Positions 21,862 through 34,651 of a DNA stretch of 64,000 nt are shown piece by piece. Position numbers and translations under genes: made by a program. The stretch's first letter is position 1. Each line of letters starts with the position of its first letter. The notes beneath the pieces were generated by a model that worked only from the letters and a program-made list of their open reading frames with translations, did not search any database and was not told the DNA's origin. The stretch covers positions 1,984,001 to 2,048,000 of the forward strand of contig NZ_CP017990.1 in the NCBI RefSeq assembly GCF_002208095.1, written 5' to 3'. Source of the stretch: Enterobacter cloacae complex sp. ECNIH7. Its GTDB lineage: Bacteria; Pseudomonadota; Gammaproteobacteria; Enterobacterales; Enterobacteriaceae.

Positions 21862-22715
21862 TCGAGTTCCACCTTCTTGTTCAGCAGCCGTGAAGCGCGC
21901 CAGTAGACCAGCAGCATCAGGCCCATGACCACCGTCAGCGTAATGCTCGTCGCGGACCCGAACGGCCAGTCGCGGATGTTCAGGAACTGGCTCTTGATTA
22001 CGTTACCGATCAGCAGGTTTTTCGCGCCGCCCATCAGATCCGACACGTAGAACAAACCCATCGCCGGGAGCATTACCAGCAGACAGCCCGCGATAATGCC
22101 GGGCATGGTCAGCGGGATAATAATGCGGATGAAGGTCTGCAGCTTATTAGCGCCCAGATCTTTTGCCGCCTCCAGCAGCGGTTTATCCAGCTTCTCGATG
22201 CTGGAGTAGAGCGGCATCACCATAAACGGCAGCAGGATATAGACCAGGCCGACAATCACCGCGCTCGGGGTAAACATGATGCGGATCGGCGTATCAATCA
22301 CTCCCAGCCACAGCAGAAACTCGTTGAGATAGCCTTTAGTGCTAAGGAAGATCTTCAGCCCGTAGATGCGGATTAACGAGTTGGTCCAGAAGGGAACAAT
22401 CAGTAAAAACAGCAGCAGGGGCCGCACCTTTTGCGGCAGGCCCGCGAGGAACCATGCGAAAGGATACCCCAGCACCAGACAGGCAAGGGTGGCAATCAGC
22501 GCCATGTTGAGCGAGTGCAGCAGCACGTCAAAATAGAGCGGATCGAGCAGGCGCGCGTAGTTGTCCAGCGTAAAGACCAGCGAAACGAAGCTAGCGTCGT
22601 CGCGGGTCAGAAAGCTGGTGGCAACGATCATCAGGTTGGGCAAAAAGACAAACAGCACAAGCCAACCGACGATCGTGGCGATCACCACATTCTGGAATTT
22701 ACTTGTGTTCTTCAT
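21858..22715 (-). CDS. potB: Spermidine/putrescine ABC permease PotB
   Basis: 285 residues and six TMs, with the EAA loop [26 protein letters not shown] near residue 190. It begins [20 protein letters not shown] and overlaps the potA 3' end by 17 bases. It pairs with PotC in the membrane. Length and sequence match E. coli PotB throughout. Confidence 0.96.
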   Translation of the reverse strand: MKNTSKFQNVVIATIVGWLVLFVFLPNLMIVATSFLTRDDASFVSLVFTLDNYARLLDPLYFDVLLHSLNMALIATLACLVLGYPFAWFLAGLPQKVRPLLLFLLIVPFWTNSLIRIYGLKIFLSTKGYLNEFLLWLGVIDTPIRIMFTPSAVIVGLVYILLPFMVMPLYSSIEKLDKPLLEAAKDLGANKLQTFIRIIIPLTMPGIIAGCLLVMLPAMGLFYVSDLMGGAKNLLIGNVIKSQFLNIRDWPFGSATSITLTVVMGLMLLVYWRASRLLNKKVELE

Positions 22716-23817
22716 CAGCTAGCACAACCTCCCAGCTTTCTACCCAGTTAATAACCATTTTCTGGTCGAGAGAGTGGTCGAAGTCAGGGTCGTCTTCGTT
22801 AAAGAACTCGCTGACCATCACCATTTTGCCGTTCTCCAGCTCGACAACGGACTCCAGCGTCATCCCTTTGTAGTTGCGCTCGCGGATATAGCCAATCAAC
22901 CCTTCGGCCTCGGTATTGCCGTGAATTTCATCGACGCGCAGATCTTCCGGGCGCAGCAGGACGTTGAGCTTTTGTCCCTTTTCGACGGGGAAAGTCACCG
23001 TGATATTGCACTCGCGTCCTTCGACGCTGGCGCGCACGCGCTGGTCGTCCAGACGCTCAATCACTGTAGCGTCGAAGATATTGATCTCGCCAATGAAGCT
23101 GGCGACAAACAGATTCTTCGGCTCTTCGTAGATTTCGCGCGGCGTGCCGTCCTGCTCGATTTTGCCGTCGCGCATCACCACGATGCGGTCGGACATGGTC
23201 AGGGCTTCTTCCTGATCGTGGGTGACGAAGACAAAGGTAATGCCGAGCTTGCGCTGCAGGGCTTTGAGCTCGCTCTGCATCTGCTTGCGCAGCTTGTAAT
23301 CCAGCGCCGAGAGGGATTCATCCAGCAGGAGCAGACGCGGCTTGTTGACCACGGCGCGGGCGATGGCTACGCGCTGCTGCTGGCCGCCGGAAAGCTGATG
23401 GGGTTTACGCTGGGCAAACGTCTCAAGCTGCACCATGCGCAGGGCGTCGGTGACGCGCGGTTCGATCTCGTTCGCCGGGGTTTTTTGCATCCGCAGACCA
23501 AACGCCACGTTTTCAAACACGGTCATGTGCGGGAACAGGGCGTAGCTCTGAAAGACGGTATTGACGTGGCGATCTTCGGCGGGAACCCGGGTGATGTCCT
23601 GGTTCTCAAGATGGATATGGCCGTTATCGACGCTTTCCAGCCCGGCGATAAGGCGCAGTACGGTTGTTTTGCCGCAGCCAGAGGGGCCAAGCAGCGTCAG
23701 AAACTCACCGTCATTGATGGTCAGAGTGAGGTCGGAGATAACGTCTTTACCATCAAAACTTTTACGAATTCGTTCCAGTTGCACCAGCGGTGAACGTGAA
23801 CGGGATTGTGTATTCAA
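22699..23817 (-). CDS. potA: Spermidine/putrescine ABC ATPase PotA, start region altered
   Basis: 372-residue reading with Walker [14 protein letters not shown], signature [14 protein letters not shown], Walker [13 protein letters not shown] and the C-terminal TOBE domain. The usual start seems to be out of frame. An ATG at 23834-23832 with GAGG seven bases ahead begins MGQRK like E. coli MGQSKKLN, but a run of five As at 23818-23822 (six in E. coli as I recall) puts it into TGA after six codons. The listed start is TTG at 23817, which has no good ribosome-binding site. Either the run lost one base, the assembly is one A short, or PotA now starts at TTG. Confidence 0.85.
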   Translation of the reverse strand: MNTQSRSRSPLVQLERIRKSFDGKDVISDLTLTINDGEFLTLLGPSGCGKTTVLRLIAGLESVDNGHIHLENQDITRVPAEDRHVNTVFQSYALFPHMTVFENVAFGLRMQKTPANEIEPRVTDALRMVQLETFAQRKPHQLSGGQQQRVAIARAVVNKPRLLLLDESLSALDYKLRKQMQSELKALQRKLGITFVFVTHDQEEALTMSDRIVVMRDGKIEQDGTPREIYEEPKNLFVASFIGEINIFDATVIERLDDQRVRASVEGRECNITVTFPVEKGQKLNVLLRPEDLRVDEIHGNTEAEGLIGYIRERNYKGMTLESVVELENGKMVMVSEFFNEDDPDFDHSLDQKMVINWVESWEVVLADEEHK

Positions 23818-24015
23818 TTTTTGCGCTGTCCCATATAGACGCCTCAGGCAGCAGACTGAAGCGGGGTTTGTGTGTAACCACCTTGGTGACTCGTAATGAG
23901 GGCGGACATTCTACGGCAATCCCCTGCGATCGCCAATCCTTGTCACTGATTCATAAGCTACATTTATTAACGCATAACGATACAAACAGAAAATATTCTC
24001 GTTTGCGGGATAAAA

Positions 24016-24029
24016 GTGACCTGACGCAA
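24016..24029 (+). promoter_or_regulatory. Possible FNR site for pepT
   Basis: GTGAC-CTGA-CGCAA keeps 6 of 10 consensus FNR positions and is centred 41.5 bp before the start predicted from a GATAAT -10 (24052-24057). pepT is FNR-activated in Salmonella. The sequence match is weak; spacing and family knowledge support it. Confidence 0.3.
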
Positions 24030-24084
24030 TATTTGCGTTTTGATGCTTATTGATAATGTTGTCACAAAAAGTGAGGGTGACTGC

Positions 24085-25308
24085 ATGGATAAATTACTTG
24101 AGCGTTTTTTACAGTACGTTTCGCTGGATACCCAATCTAAGCCGGGTGTTCGCCAGGTGCCGAGCACTGAAGGCCAGTGGAAGTTATTAAACCTGCTGAA
24201 AGAGCAGCTTGACGCCATGGGGCTGGTCAACGTCACGTTAAGCGAAAAAGGCACTGTGATGGGAACGCTGCCGGCGAATGTCCAGGGTGACATTCCGGCG
24301 ATTGGCTTTATCTCCCATGTCGACACCTCTCCGGATTTTAGCGGCAAACATGTGAACCCGCAGATTGTGGAAAACTACCGCGGCGGCGATATAGCGCTGG
24401 GCATTGGTGACGAAGTGCTCTCGCCGGTGATGTTCCCGGTACTGCATCAGCTGCTGGGCCAGACGCTGATCACCACCGACGGTAAAACGCTGCTGGGGGC
24501 GGATGACAAGGCGGGGATCGCGGAGATCATGACCGCGCTGGCGGTGCTGAAGGGCAAAAATATCCCGCACGGGGATATCCGCGTGGCCTTTACGCCGGAC
24601 GAAGAGGTCGGCAAGGGCGCGAAGCACTTCGACGTGGAGGCCTTTAACGCGCAGTGGGCCTATACCGTCGACGGCGGCGGCGTCGGTGAACTGGAGTATG
24701 AAAACTTCAATGCCGCGTCCGTCACGATTAAAATTGTCGGCAACAACGTTCATCCCGGCTCGGCGAAAGGCGTCATGGTGAACGCGCTGTCGCTGGCGTC
24801 GCGAATTCATGCGGAAGTCCCGGCGGAAGAGAGCCCTGAACAGACCGAAGGGTATGAAGGTTTCTATCACCTGACCAGCATCAAAGGCAGCGTGGACAGC
24901 GCGCAGATGCACTACATCATCCGCGATTTCGACCGCAAAGCCTTTGAGGCGCGCAAGCGTAAGATGATGGAGATCGCCAGGAAGGTGGGCAAAGGATTAC
25001 ACCCTGATTGCTATATTGAGCTGATCATTGAAGACAGCTATTACAACATGCGCGAGAAGGTGATGGCGCATCCGCATATTCTCGATATCGCCCAGCAGGC
25101 GATGCGGGACTGCGATATCGAACCGCAGCTGAAGCCGATTCGCGGCGGCACCGACGGTTCTCAGCTGTCGTTTATGGGGCTGCCGTGCCCGAACCTGTTT
25201 ACCGGTGGCTACAACTACCATGGCAAGCATGAGTTTGTGACGCTGGAAGGGATGGAAAAAGCGGTTAAGGTGATAGTGCGAATAGCGGAGTTAACCGCGA
25301 AGCGGTAA
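24085..25308 (+). CDS. pepT: Peptidase T (aminotripeptidase)
   Basis: 407-residue M20-family dizinc tripeptidase of the cytoplasm. The metal-site motifs are intact: SHVDTSPD (first His and Asp, about residues 78-85), [12 protein letters not shown] with the bridging Asp (about 140), the catalytic EE in [10 protein letters not shown] and the last His in NYHGKHEF. The start [19 protein letters not shown] at 24085 is the E. coli start with GAGGGTGAC ahead; 15 open codons upstream are ignored. It is divergent from potA, as in E. coli. Confidence 0.97.
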   Translation: MDKLLERFLQYVSLDTQSKPGVRQVPSTEGQWKLLNLLKEQLDAMGLVNVTLSEKGTVMGTLPANVQGDIPAIGFISHVDTSPDFSGKHVNPQIVENYRGGDIALGIGDEVLSPVMFPVLHQLLGQTLITTDGKTLLGADDKAGIAEIMTALAVLKGKNIPHGDIRVAFTPDEEVGKGAKHFDVEAFNAQWAYTVDGGGVGELEYENFNAASVTIKIVGNNVHPGSAKGVMVNALSLASRIHAEVPAEESPEQTEGYEGFYHLTSIKGSVDSAQMHYIIRDFDRKAFEARKRKMMEIARKVGKGLHPDCYIELIIEDSYYNMREKVMAHPHILDIAQQAMRDCDIEPQLKPIRGGTDGSQLSFMGLPCPNLFTGGYNYHGKHEFVTLEGMEKAVKVIVRIAELTAKR

Positions 25309-25314
25309 GAAAAA

Positions 25315-25386
25315 GCCCGGTGGCGCTACGCTTACCGAGCCCGCGATCGGAATGTAGGCCGGGTAAGGCGAAGCCGCCACCCGGCA
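25315..25386. repeat. REP/BIME-type palindromic repeat between pepT and roxA
   Basis: Two inversely oriented REP units: GCCCGGTGGCGCTACGC... from 25315 and GTAGGCCGGGTAAGGCGAAG... from 25355 ending CCACCCGGC. It lies between convergent genes, the usual place for these elements, and may also serve as a 3'-end structure. Confidence 0.8.
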
Positions 25387-25397
25387 AATATCACGAC

Positions 25398-26519
25398 TCA
25401 GTCCTCAAAGAACCAGTAACCGCTGTTGACCAGCGCGGCCAGCATCGCGAGGAAGGAAGGATCTTCCAGCGCATCGCCAAAGGTGTCGGCAGTGAGCACC
25501 AGATGGCTGGCAATGGCTTCCAGCGCCGGGCGGTGCGGAGAGTCCAGCTTCTCGCCGTTGACGAACACCTCTTCACCAATGCGCAGCACGCGCAACCCGC
25601 CCAGACGCGTCAGCTTATCGCCCTGCTGAAGCGCATCATAAATCTCGTCAGCCTGATACGGCGGCTCTGGCGGCGCAACGTCCAGCTCATGACGAGACTG
25701 GCTGATAAACTCACCAAACCACTGTTTGAAGTGCTCCGGCTCGTTGATCAAATCCAGCATCATGCCGCGCAGCTTATCGAGTTCTTCTGGCAGAATATCC
25801 GCCGGATGCTCGCGTGCAGGCACATCAGGGTCGCTGTAACGATAGCTGCCCAGCTCGCGCTGCAGAACATAGTCGGCAAATCCGCTGATCATCTCGCGGC
25901 CGCTCGGCGCGCGGAACCCCACGGAGTAGTTGAGTGAGTTTTCCAGGGAGTAGCCTTCGTGAGGGAATCCCGGCGGGATGTAGAGAATATCACCCGGCTC
26001 CAGCTCTTCGTCGATAATCCCTTCAAACGGGTCAACCTGAAGCAGGTCAGGATGCGGGCAGTGCTGCTTCATCGGCACTTTTTCGCCCACGCGCCAGCGG
26101 CGGCGGCCCGTACCCTGAATGATGAACACGTCGTACTGGTCAAGATGTGGACCTACGCCGCCGCCCGGCACGGAGAAAGAGATCATCAGATCGTCCATGC
26201 GCCAGTCGGGCAGGGCGCGGAACGGACGCATTAGCGCGGCAGTCGGCTCGTGCCAGTGGTTGACCGCCTGCACCAGCAGCGACCAGTTGTTTTCACCGAG
26301 GTGATCGTAGCTTTCGAAAGGACCGTGGCTAACCTGCCATTTCCCGTCCTGGTGGCTGACCAGACGGCTGTCGACTTCGTTTTCCATGGCCAGACCTGCC
26401 AGCTCGTCAGGCGAGATAGGGTCGACAAAATTGCTGAATCCGCGTTTCAGAACCACCGGTCGTTTTTGCCAGTAACGTTCAATAAACTCGGGCCAGTTAA
26501 GCGTTAAGTGATAATCCAT
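25398..26519 (-). CDS. roxA: Ribosomal protein L16 arginine 3-hydroxylase RoxA (YcfD)
   Basis: 373-residue 2-oxoglutarate/Fe(II) oxygenase with a JmjC fold that hydroxylates Arg81 of ribosomal protein L16. The iron ligands are visible as His and Asp in GPHLDQYDVF (about residues 125-127) and His in PPGFPHEGYSLE (about 187). The dimerisation and winged-helix C-terminal domains follow. Length and sequence match E. coli YcfD. It is encoded alone and convergent with pepT. Confidence 0.95.
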   Translation of the reverse strand: MDYHLTLNWPEFIERYWQKRPVVLKRGFSNFVDPISPDELAGLAMENEVDSRLVSHQDGKWQVSHGPFESYDHLGENNWSLLVQAVNHWHEPTAALMRPFRALPDWRMDDLMISFSVPGGGVGPHLDQYDVFIIQGTGRRRWRVGEKVPMKQHCPHPDLLQVDPFEGIIDEELEPGDILYIPPGFPHEGYSLENSLNYSVGFRAPSGREMISGFADYVLQRELGSYRYSDPDVPAREHPADILPEELDKLRGMMLDLINEPEHFKQWFGEFISQSRHELDVAPPEPPYQADEIYDALQQGDKLTRLGGLRVLRIGEEVFVNGEKLDSPHRPALEAIASHLVLTADTFGDALEDPSFLAMLAALVNSGYWFFED

Positions 26520-26611
26520 AATTTTTTTATTCCGCAGGCTCTTACTGACTCGGATTATAACGGAAGCTCAGTCCCCCGGCTGCGAGATCCTCGCATTTTT
26601 CACATAACGGG

Positions 26612-28075
26612 TTAACTATCGTTCAATGTGGGCTGCTGGCGACCAAAAATAACCTCCATTCTGGCGCCGCCCAGCAGGCTTTCACTGGTTTCTATTTTCC
26701 CGTCGTACTGGTCGACAATCTCACGGGCGACGGCCAATCCTACGCCCTGGCCAGGACGTAGCGTATCGGCGCGCTGACCGCGAACGAACACCACGTCACG
26801 CTTATTGCGCGGGATGCCCGGACCATCATCCTCAACGATAATATGCAGCTCGGTTTCCGTCTGACGCGCTGACACTTCCACGAACTCCAGACAGTATTTG
26901 CAGGCGTTATCCAGCAGGTTACCCATCACTTCCATGAAGTCATTTTTTTCACCCACAAAGCTTATCTCTGGCGAGATATCGAGGCTGATGTTCACCCCTT
27001 TACGCTGATACACCTTATTGAGGGCGGACGTGAGGTTATCCAGAAGCGGGGCTACCGGGTGCAGCTCGCGGCTCAGAAGCGCGCTGCCGGAACGCATGCT
27101 GGCGCGGTGCAGGTAATAGCCAATTTGCTGGGAAATACGGCTGATCTGCTCCAGCATCACCGGCTCGGCATCATCGACGCTCAGCTTCGAACTGCGCATT
27201 GAACGCAGGGTACTTTGCATGACGGCCAGCGGAGTTTTCAGGCTGTGGGTCAGGTCGGTAAGGGTGGTACGGTATTTATCGTAGCGTTCGCGTTCACTTT
27301 TAAGCAGGCGGTTGAGGTTACGCACCAGGCTGGTGAGCTCACGGGTGGTTTCCGGGTTCAGCTTCTCGCGATGATGTTCTTCCAGCTCACGAACCTCTTT
27401 CGCCAGTGATTCAATGGGGCGCAAGCTCCACCACGCCGCCACCCACAGCAGCGGGATCACCAGCAGGAGATTCGCAGCCAGAACGTAGATGAACCAGCTC
27501 CAGACCATATAAGAACGCTTCAGCTCGACCGGAATGGTGTCGATCACCACGATGGTCAGCTGCGGCATGTTCAGCGTCGCTGGATAGAGGTTGATCGCGA
27601 CGGAGTGCGTCATCTCCGTCTCGGCGTTGTCGGCGCGGATCTCGTTCAGCTTTTGCTGCAGGGAGCGATCTTCATGGATCAGCGAGCTGGTGGTGTTGAG
27701 ATCGGCTTCAATTTCGTGAAATCCGTTGGTTTTGAGCCATTCCGGGCGAATGCTTTTGACCAGCCAGGGAATATCACGCTGCGCCCACAGTAATTTCCCC
27801 TTTTCGTTATAAATCAGGGCCAGCGTTGGACTCTGCTGGTTGAGGTTTTCCGGCATTTCGACGGTGATTCGGTTGTTTTCCCACTTCGCCAGGGTATAAA
27901 ACAGATTGCTTTCGCCACGCAGCAGCCGAAAGGTGGTTTTATCAAAGCTGACGCTGTAGCCCACCAGGGCGACCATGCCGTAGGAGAGCGACAGCACCAG
28001 CACGACGGCAGCCGTGGCCAGTAAGAAACGAACCCGCAGCGAGAGGGGCAGTATGTGGCGTAAAATCCCTCTCAT
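26612..28075 (-). CDS. phoQ: Sensor histidine kinase PhoQ
   Basis: 487 residues. Inner-membrane sensor of low Mg2+, acid pH and cationic peptides. TM1 is about residues 17-38, the periplasmic PAS-like domain about 45-190 with acidic patch residues, and TM2 about 195-215. Then come HAMP, the DHp helix with phospho-acceptor His in [12 protein letters not shown] (about 277), and the ATPase domain with [17 protein letters not shown] and GVGLAVA. Its ATG directly follows the phoP stop with no gap, so the two are co-translated. It phosphorylates PhoP; mgrB, its usual feedback partner, is not in the window. Confidence 0.98.
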   Translation of the reverse strand: MRGILRHILPLSLRVRFLLATAAVVLVLSLSYGMVALVGYSVSFDKTTFRLLRGESNLFYTLAKWENNRITVEMPENLNQQSPTLALIYNEKGKLLWAQRDIPWLVKSIRPEWLKTNGFHEIEADLNTTSSLIHEDRSLQQKLNEIRADNAETEMTHSVAINLYPATLNMPQLTIVVIDTIPVELKRSYMVWSWFIYVLAANLLLVIPLLWVAAWWSLRPIESLAKEVRELEEHHREKLNPETTRELTSLVRNLNRLLKSERERYDKYRTTLTDLTHSLKTPLAVMQSTLRSMRSSKLSVDDAEPVMLEQISRISQQIGYYLHRASMRSGSALLSRELHPVAPLLDNLTSALNKVYQRKGVNISLDISPEISFVGEKNDFMEVMGNLLDNACKYCLEFVEVSARQTETELHIIVEDDGPGIPRNKRDVVFVRGQRADTLRPGQGVGLAVAREIVDQYDGKIETSESLLGGARMEVIFGRQQPTLNDS

Positions 28076-28747
28076 TTAGCGTAATTCGAACAGGTAGCCC
28101 TGGCCACGGACGGTGGTAATCACATCCTGCGGATACTGCGCCTGAATTTTCTTACGCAAACGCCCCATCAGCACGTCAATGGTATGGCTCTCGCGCAGTT
28201 CAGCATCAGGGTAAAGCTGGAGCATTAAGGAATCTTTGCTCACCACTTTGCCATTGTTACGGATCAGCGTTTCCATGATGGTGTATTCGAAGGCGGTGAG
28301 CTTAATCACTTCATCATTGATCGCTAATTCCCGGCGGGAGAGATCGACCTGGAATGGCGGGATGGAAATAACCTGTGAAGCCAGCCCGCTGTTGCGGCGT
28401 AACAGCGCCTGCATGCGCGCCGCCACCTCTTCAATATGAAACGGCTTGGTGACGTAATCGTCTGCACCCGCGCTGAGCACTTCAACCTTATCCTGCCAGC
28501 CTTCACGGGCGGTCAGAACCAGAACCGGCAGGGAGACATCGTGGCTGCGCCAGCGGCGAATTAGCGACAGACCGTCTTCGTCAGGCAACCCTAAATCGAC
28601 AATGGCGATATCCGGCAGGTGTTCATTGAGATAATAATCGGCTTCTTTTGCATCTTCAGCATCGTCCACCTGATGTCCCATCTCCTGAAGCTGAACCTTC
28701 AGGTGATGGCGTAGTAATGCGTTATCCTCAACAACCAGTACGCGCAT
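28076..28747 (-). CDS. phoP: Response regulator PhoP
   Basis: 223-residue OmpR-type regulator. The receiver has the acidic pocket VVEDN, phospho-acceptor Asp in [12 protein letters not shown] (51) and LTAREGW plus KPFHIEE; the winged-helix domain carries the recognition segment [16 protein letters not shown]. The start is put at the second of two adjacent ATGs (28747) to match E. coli [14 protein letters not shown] is eight bases upstream. A PhoP box and matching -10 lie upstream, so it is self-activated together with phoQ. Confidence 0.98.
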   Translation of the reverse strand: MRVLVVEDNALLRHHLKVQLQEMGHQVDDAEDAKEADYYLNEHLPDIAIVDLGLPDEDGLSLIRRWRSHDVSLPVLVLTAREGWQDKVEVLSAGADDYVTKPFHIEEVAARMQALLRRNSGLASQVISIPPFQVDLSRRELAINDEVIKLTAFEYTIMETLIRNNGKVVSKDSLMLQLYPDAELRESHTIDVLMGRLRKKIQAQYPQDVITTVRGQGYLFELR

Positions 28748-28790
28748 CATCTCTTCTCCCTAAAAAATTGGTATGAATAGTTTAACGCTG

Positions 28791-28825
28791 ATTATGTTGT
28801 TGTGGGGATAAACATTGAGTAAACC
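28791..28825 (-). promoter_or_regulatory. PhoP box and -10 of the phoPQ promoter
   Basis: Read on the minus strand: GGTTTA-CTCAA-TGTTTA (28825-28809), an exact match to (G/T)GTTTA-N5-(G/T)GTTTA, then 12 bases, then CATAAT (28796-28791). This is the arrangement of PhoP-activated promoters in E. coli and Salmonella, where the box replaces the -35. Confidence 0.88.
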
Positions 28826-28828
28826 GGG

Positions 28829-28862
28829 AAAAAGCATCCCCCTTTTCGGGCGAAAAGGGGGA
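28829..28862 (-). terminator. Terminator after purB
   Basis: CCCCCTTTTCG and CGAAAAGGGGG are perfect 11-bp arms; on the minus strand they are followed by ATGCTTTTT. It lies just past the purB stop and ahead of the phoP promoter. Confidence 0.8.
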
Positions 28863-28870
28863 GAAGGGCG

Positions 28871-30890
<2,020 letters not shown>

Positions 30891-30916
30891 ACGGTCTCCT
30901 TTATGTGTGAATCGTA

Positions 30917-32029
30917 TTAAACAGCAGGCAGCGGCAGGCGCTGTTCAATGATCCCGCCGCCCAGACAGATTTCGCCGCTGTAGAAGACAGCAGACTGACC
31001 CGGGGTGACGGCGGCGACCGGCTCGTCGAAACGCACGTCAATGCGATCGTCATCGAGCGCGGTAATGGTGCAAGGAATATCGGTCTGACGGTAGCGGGTT
31101 TTCACCGTGCAGCGCAGCGTGCCTTTCAGCGGCTCACGATCGACCCAGTGTAGCTGCTGCGCGATAAGTCCAACGGACATCAGACGCGGATGATCGTGTC
31201 CCTGGGCAACAACCAGAATATTGTTTTCGACGTCTTTGTCGACAACATACCATGGATCTTCGCTACCTTCTTTGGTCCCGCCAATACCCAGGCCTTTACG
31301 CTGGCCGAGCGTGTGGTACATCAGCCCCTGATGCTGGCCAATCTCTTCCCCGTCGACGGTGACAATTTTACCCGGCTGTGCAGGCAGGTAACGTCCCAGG
31401 AAATCGCGGAATTTGCGCTCACCGATGAAGCAGATGCCGGTAGAGTCTTTTTTCTTCGCGGTGATCAGGTCCAGCTCTTCGGCGATTTTACGCACCTGCG
31501 GCTTTTCCAGCTCGCCGACCGGGAACAGGCTCTGGGCGATTTGCTCGTGGCTCAGCGTATAGAGGAAGTAGCTTTGATCTTTGTTGCCGTCCAGACCGCG
31601 CAGCAGCTGGCTTTTGCCATTCACGTCTGCACGGCGCACGTAGTGACCGGTCGCAATATAGTCTGCGCCCAAATCTTCTGCGGCGAATTCCAGGAAGGCC
31701 TTAAATTTGATCTCTTTGTTGCACAGAATATCCGGGTTCGGCGTGCGGCCCGCTTTGTACTCTTCGAGGAAGAGTTCAAAAACGTTATCCCAGTATTCTG
31801 CGGCAAAGTTAACGGTGTGCAGCTCAATGCCGAGCTTATCGCATACGGCCTGCGCGTCGGCGAGATCCGCTGCGGCGGTGCAGTATTCCTCGCCATCATC
31901 TTCCTCCCAGTTCTTCATGAACAGGCCCTCCACCTTATAGCCCTGTTGCTGTAACAGGTAGGCGGAAACGGAGGAATCGACACCGCCGGACATGCCGACG
32001 ATCACTTTTTTCTGGCTGTTATCTGACAT
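30917..32029 (-). CDS. mnmA: tRNA 2-thiouridylase MnmA
   Basis: 370 residues. It makes the 2-thio group of the wobble uridine in tRNA Lys, Glu and Gln, with sulfur delivered by the Tus relay. PP-loop [13 protein letters not shown] is at the N-terminus; the catalytic cysteines lie in [12 protein letters not shown] (about residue 102) and [12 protein letters not shown] (about 199). I use [16 protein letters not shown] at 32029, matching E. coli; the longer frame to 32176 runs through nudJ and is not used. It starts the mnmA-hflD-purB series. Confidence 0.97.
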   Translation of the reverse strand: MSDNSQKKVIVGMSGGVDSSVSAYLLQQQGYKVEGLFMKNWEEDDGEEYCTAAADLADAQAVCDKLGIELHTVNFAAEYWDNVFELFLEEYKAGRTPNPDILCNKEIKFKAFLEFAAEDLGADYIATGHYVRRADVNGKSQLLRGLDGNKDQSYFLYTLSHEQIAQSLFPVGELEKPQVRKIAEELDLITAKKKDSTGICFIGERKFRDFLGRYLPAQPGKIVTVDGEEIGQHQGLMYHTLGQRKGLGIGGTKEGSEDPWYVVDKDVENNILVVAQGHDHPRLMSVGLIAQQLHWVDREPLKGTLRCTVKTRYRQTDIPCTITALDDDRIDVRFDEPVAAVTPGQSAVFYSGEICLGGGIIEQRLPLPAV

Positions 32030-32069
32030 GGAATACTCACGACATTGAACTTCAAGGCGGCGTATTCTA

Positions 32070-32543
32070 TCACGCCCCCCCACCATTGGCACCCTCTGTA
32101 AACGGCCAGTTAAATGCGCCGATAACATCCAGCGGCAGGCGTGCGCCTGACTGCCAGCAGCGAATGCTTTCCGCAACCAGCGGCGAGCGCAGGTTTGGCG
32201 CGTTCAGGATCTCGTCGGCAGTGACCCACAGACAGCGGTCGATATCGTCATCCTGCGGCTCTGTGGCGCACGTTTCGCTAAGCTCAACGGCGAATAAAAA
32301 GCGCAGGAAGGGCGTGTGGTCAGGTGCGATCCACTGATGCATGCGGATGAGGTGCTGAGGCTCAGCGTGAATACCGGTCTCTTCCCACAGCTCGCGTTTC
32401 GCTGCCTGCAGCAGGGTCTCATTGGCTTCAAGGTGTCCGGCAGGCTGGTTCCACAGCGCTTTGCCGTTAATGCTCTCTTCGACAACAAGGAATTTACCCC
32501 GGGCGTGGACCACGCAGGCAACCGTGACATGAGGTTTAAACAT
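32070..32543 (-). CDS. nudJ: Nudix phosphatase NudJ
   Basis: 157 residues. Nudix box G-x5-E-x7-REUxEExGU is present as [20 protein letters not shown] followed by TGIH (about residues 36-58). E. coli NudJ hydrolyses thiamine-phosphate precursors (HMP-PP) and nucleoside di- and triphosphates. It is between rluE (9 bp) and mnmA (40 bp) on the minus strand. The C-terminus is Gly/Ala-rich (EGANGGGA), slightly longer than E. coli. Confidence 0.94.
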   Translation of the reverse strand: MFKPHVTVACVVHARGKFLVVEESINGKALWNQPAGHLEANETLLQAAKRELWEETGIHAEPQHLIRMHQWIAPDHTPFLRFLFAVELSETCATEPQDDDIDRCLWVTADEILNAPNLRSPLVAESIRCWQSGARLPLDVIGAFNWPFTEGANGGGA

Positions 32544-32552
32544 AGTGACTCC

Positions 32553-33206
32553 TTAAGGGGTAACGTCGCGCCATTCGCCGTTTGCCAGCGTTTCCAGGGT
32601 GTAGCTGCCCATGGCGTAGCGAATCAGACGCAGGGTAGGGAAGCCGACGTGTGCGGTCATGCGCCGAACCTGGCGGTTGCGGCCTTCATAAAGGGTTATT
32701 TTGAGCCAGCTTGTTGGAATGGATTTGCGTTCGCGAATCGGCGGGTTGCGCGGCCACAGCCACTCCGGTTCATTCACGCGTTCAATACCCGCCGGCAGGG
32801 TTGGGCCGTCGTTCAACGTCACGCCGCTGCGTAGCGCTGCCAGCGTCGCGTCATCCGGCTCGCCTTCCACCTGGACGAAGTAAATTTTGCCGGTGCGTTT
32901 GCCCGGCTGCGTGAGCTTCGCCTGCAATGCGCCGTCGTTGGTTAAGACCAGAAGGCCTTCGCTGTCGCGGTCCAGGCGCCCGGCCGCGTAGACGCCCTGA
33001 ACAGGGATATAATCCTTCAGCGTGCTGCGTCCGGCTTCATCGGTAAACTGAGGCAAAACATCGTAGGGTTTATTGAACAAAATAACCCGCTTCGGCTGGG
33101 TTTCCTGCGGTCTTCTGGCGGCTTGTCGCGAGCTGAATCGCTCAACCCGGTGTTTTGTAAAAGAAGTTTTCTTCATGGTATTTTCAGGCGTTATCAATTG
33201 CCGCAT
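32553..33206 (-). CDS. rluE: 23S rRNA pseudouridine(2457) synthase RluE
   Basis: 217 residues, RsuA-family pseudouridine synthase. The catalytic Asp is in [16 protein letters not shown] (about residue 75); motif [22 protein letters not shown] is present near the C-terminus. There is no S4 domain, which distinguishes RluE from RsuA/RluB. The N-terminus is a basic leader ([17 protein letters not shown]). It is divergent from icd. Confidence 0.95.
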   Translation of the reverse strand: MRQLITPENTMKKTSFTKHRVERFSSRQAARRPQETQPKRVILFNKPYDVLPQFTDEAGRSTLKDYIPVQGVYAAGRLDRDSEGLLVLTNDGALQAKLTQPGKRTGKIYFVQVEGEPDDATLAALRSGVTLNDGPTLPAGIERVNEPEWLWPRNPPIRERKSIPTSWLKITLYEGRNRQVRRMTAHVGFPTLRLIRYAMGSYTLETLANGEWRDVTP

Positions 33207-33323
33207 TATAGCCTAATAACGAAGACCTTTCATGGCGCAGGACAATCAGGTACTATCGAAGGGCTCATTACAATTTATTAACATAAGATCAGTAACAACC
33301 AGAAGCGCTCGAAGGAGAGGTTA

Positions 33324-34574
33324 ATGGAAAGCAAAGTAGTTGTTCCGGCGGAAGGTAAAAAGATCACCCTGCAAAACGGCAAGATTAACGTTCCTCACAA
33401 TCCGATTATCCCGTTCATCGAAGGTGACGGTATCGGTGTAGACGTTACCCCGGCGATGCTGAAAGTGGTTGATGCCGCTGTTGAGAAAGCCTACAAAGGC
33501 GAGCGTAAAATTTCCTGGATGGAAATTTACACCGGTGAGAAATCTACTCAAGTTTATGGCCAGGACGTCTGGCTGCCAGCAGAAACGCTGGATCTGATCC
33601 GCGACTACCGCGTTGCTATTAAAGGCCCACTGACGACGCCAGTTGGCGGCGGTATCCGTTCCCTGAACGTGGCACTGCGTCAGGAGCTGGACCTGTACGT
33701 GTGTCTGCGTCCGGTTCGTTACTATCAGGGCACCCCAAGCCCGGTTAAGCACCCTGAACTGACCGATATGGTTATCTTCCGCGAAAACTCAGAAGACATC
33801 TACGCGGGTATCGAATGGAAAGCGGACTCTGCTGACGCAGAAAAAGTGATTAAATTCCTGCGCGAAGAGATGGGCGTGAAGAAAATTCGCTTCCCTGAGC
33901 ATTGCGGTATCGGCATCAAGCCATGCTCTGAAGAGGGTACTAAACGTCTGGTGCGTGCGGCTATCGAATACGCGATCACCAATGACCGTGACTCTGTGAC
34001 CCTGGTTCACAAAGGCAACATCATGAAGTTCACCGAAGGCGCGTTCAAAGACTGGGGCTACCAGTTGGCGAAAGAAGAGTTCGGCGGTGAGCTGATCGAC
34101 GGTGGCCCATGGCAGAAAATTAAGAACCCGAACACCGGCAAAGAGATCATCATTAAAGATGTGATCGCCGATGCGTTCCTGCAGCAGATCCTGCTGCGTC
34201 CTGCAGAATACGACGTAATTGCCTGTATGAACCTGAACGGTGACTACATCTCTGACGCCCTGGCTGCTCAGGTTGGCGGTATCGGTATCGCCCCTGGCGC
34301 GAACATCGGTGACGAGTGCGCTCTGTTCGAAGCGACCCACGGCACTGCGCCAAAATACGCGGGTCAGGACAAAGTGAACCCAGGCTCTATCATCCTGTCC
34401 GCAGAGATGATGCTGCGTCATATGGAATGGTTCGAAGCCGCAGACCTGATCGTTAAAGGTATGGAAGGCGCGATCAACGCGAAAACCGTAACCTATGACT
34501 TCGAACGTCTGATGGAAGGCGCTAAGCTGCTGAAATGCTCAGAGTTTGGCGACGCGATTATCGCGAACATGTAA
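33324..34574 (+). CDS. icd: Isocitrate dehydrogenase (NADP), TCA cycle
   Basis: 416 residues. It catalyses oxidative decarboxylation of isocitrate to 2-oxoglutarate. The AceK-phosphorylated Ser113 is in [13 protein letters not shown], catalytic Tyr in [11 protein letters not shown], Lys in [12 protein letters not shown] and metal-binding Asp in [13 protein letters not shown]; the cofactor segment [10 protein letters not shown] is intact. GGAGAGG precedes the ATG. The 3' end ([12 protein letters not shown]) is a known integration site for e14 and lambdoid phages; here it is complete with no integrase next to it. The gene shows the optimal codon use of highly expressed genes. Confidence 0.99.
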   Translation: MESKVVVPAEGKKITLQNGKINVPHNPIIPFIEGDGIGVDVTPAMLKVVDAAVEKAYKGERKISWMEIYTGEKSTQVYGQDVWLPAETLDLIRDYRVAIKGPLTTPVGGGIRSLNVALRQELDLYVCLRPVRYYQGTPSPVKHPELTDMVIFRENSEDIYAGIEWKADSADAEKVIKFLREEMGVKKIRFPEHCGIGIKPCSEEGTKRLVRAAIEYAITNDRDSVTLVHKGNIMKFTEGAFKDWGYQLAKEEFGGELIDGGPWQKIKNPNTGKEIIIKDVIADAFLQQILLRPAEYDVIACMNLNGDYISDALAAQVGGIGIAPGANIGDECALFEATHGTAPKYAGQDKVNPGSIILSAEMMLRHMEWFEAADLIVKGMEGAINAKTVTYDFERLMEGAKLLKCSEFGDAIIANM

Positions 34575-34598
34575 TCCTGATTCTGGGTTAAACAAGAG

Positions 34599-34626
34599 CG
34601 GGGGCCTGAGGGTTCCCGTTTTTTTT
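34599..34626 (+). terminator. Terminator after icd
   Basis: CGGGGGCC and GGTTCCCG pair with two G-U wobbles around TGAG, followed by eight Ts. Confidence 0.8.
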
Positions 34627-34651
34627 GCCTCTGCCTGCGGGAGACAACACG

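Noticed and set aside
30917-32176. Longer MnmA of 419 residues
   Set aside because: The extra 49 codons run through the nudJ 3' end and lack a ribosome-binding site; the family begins at the PP-loop.
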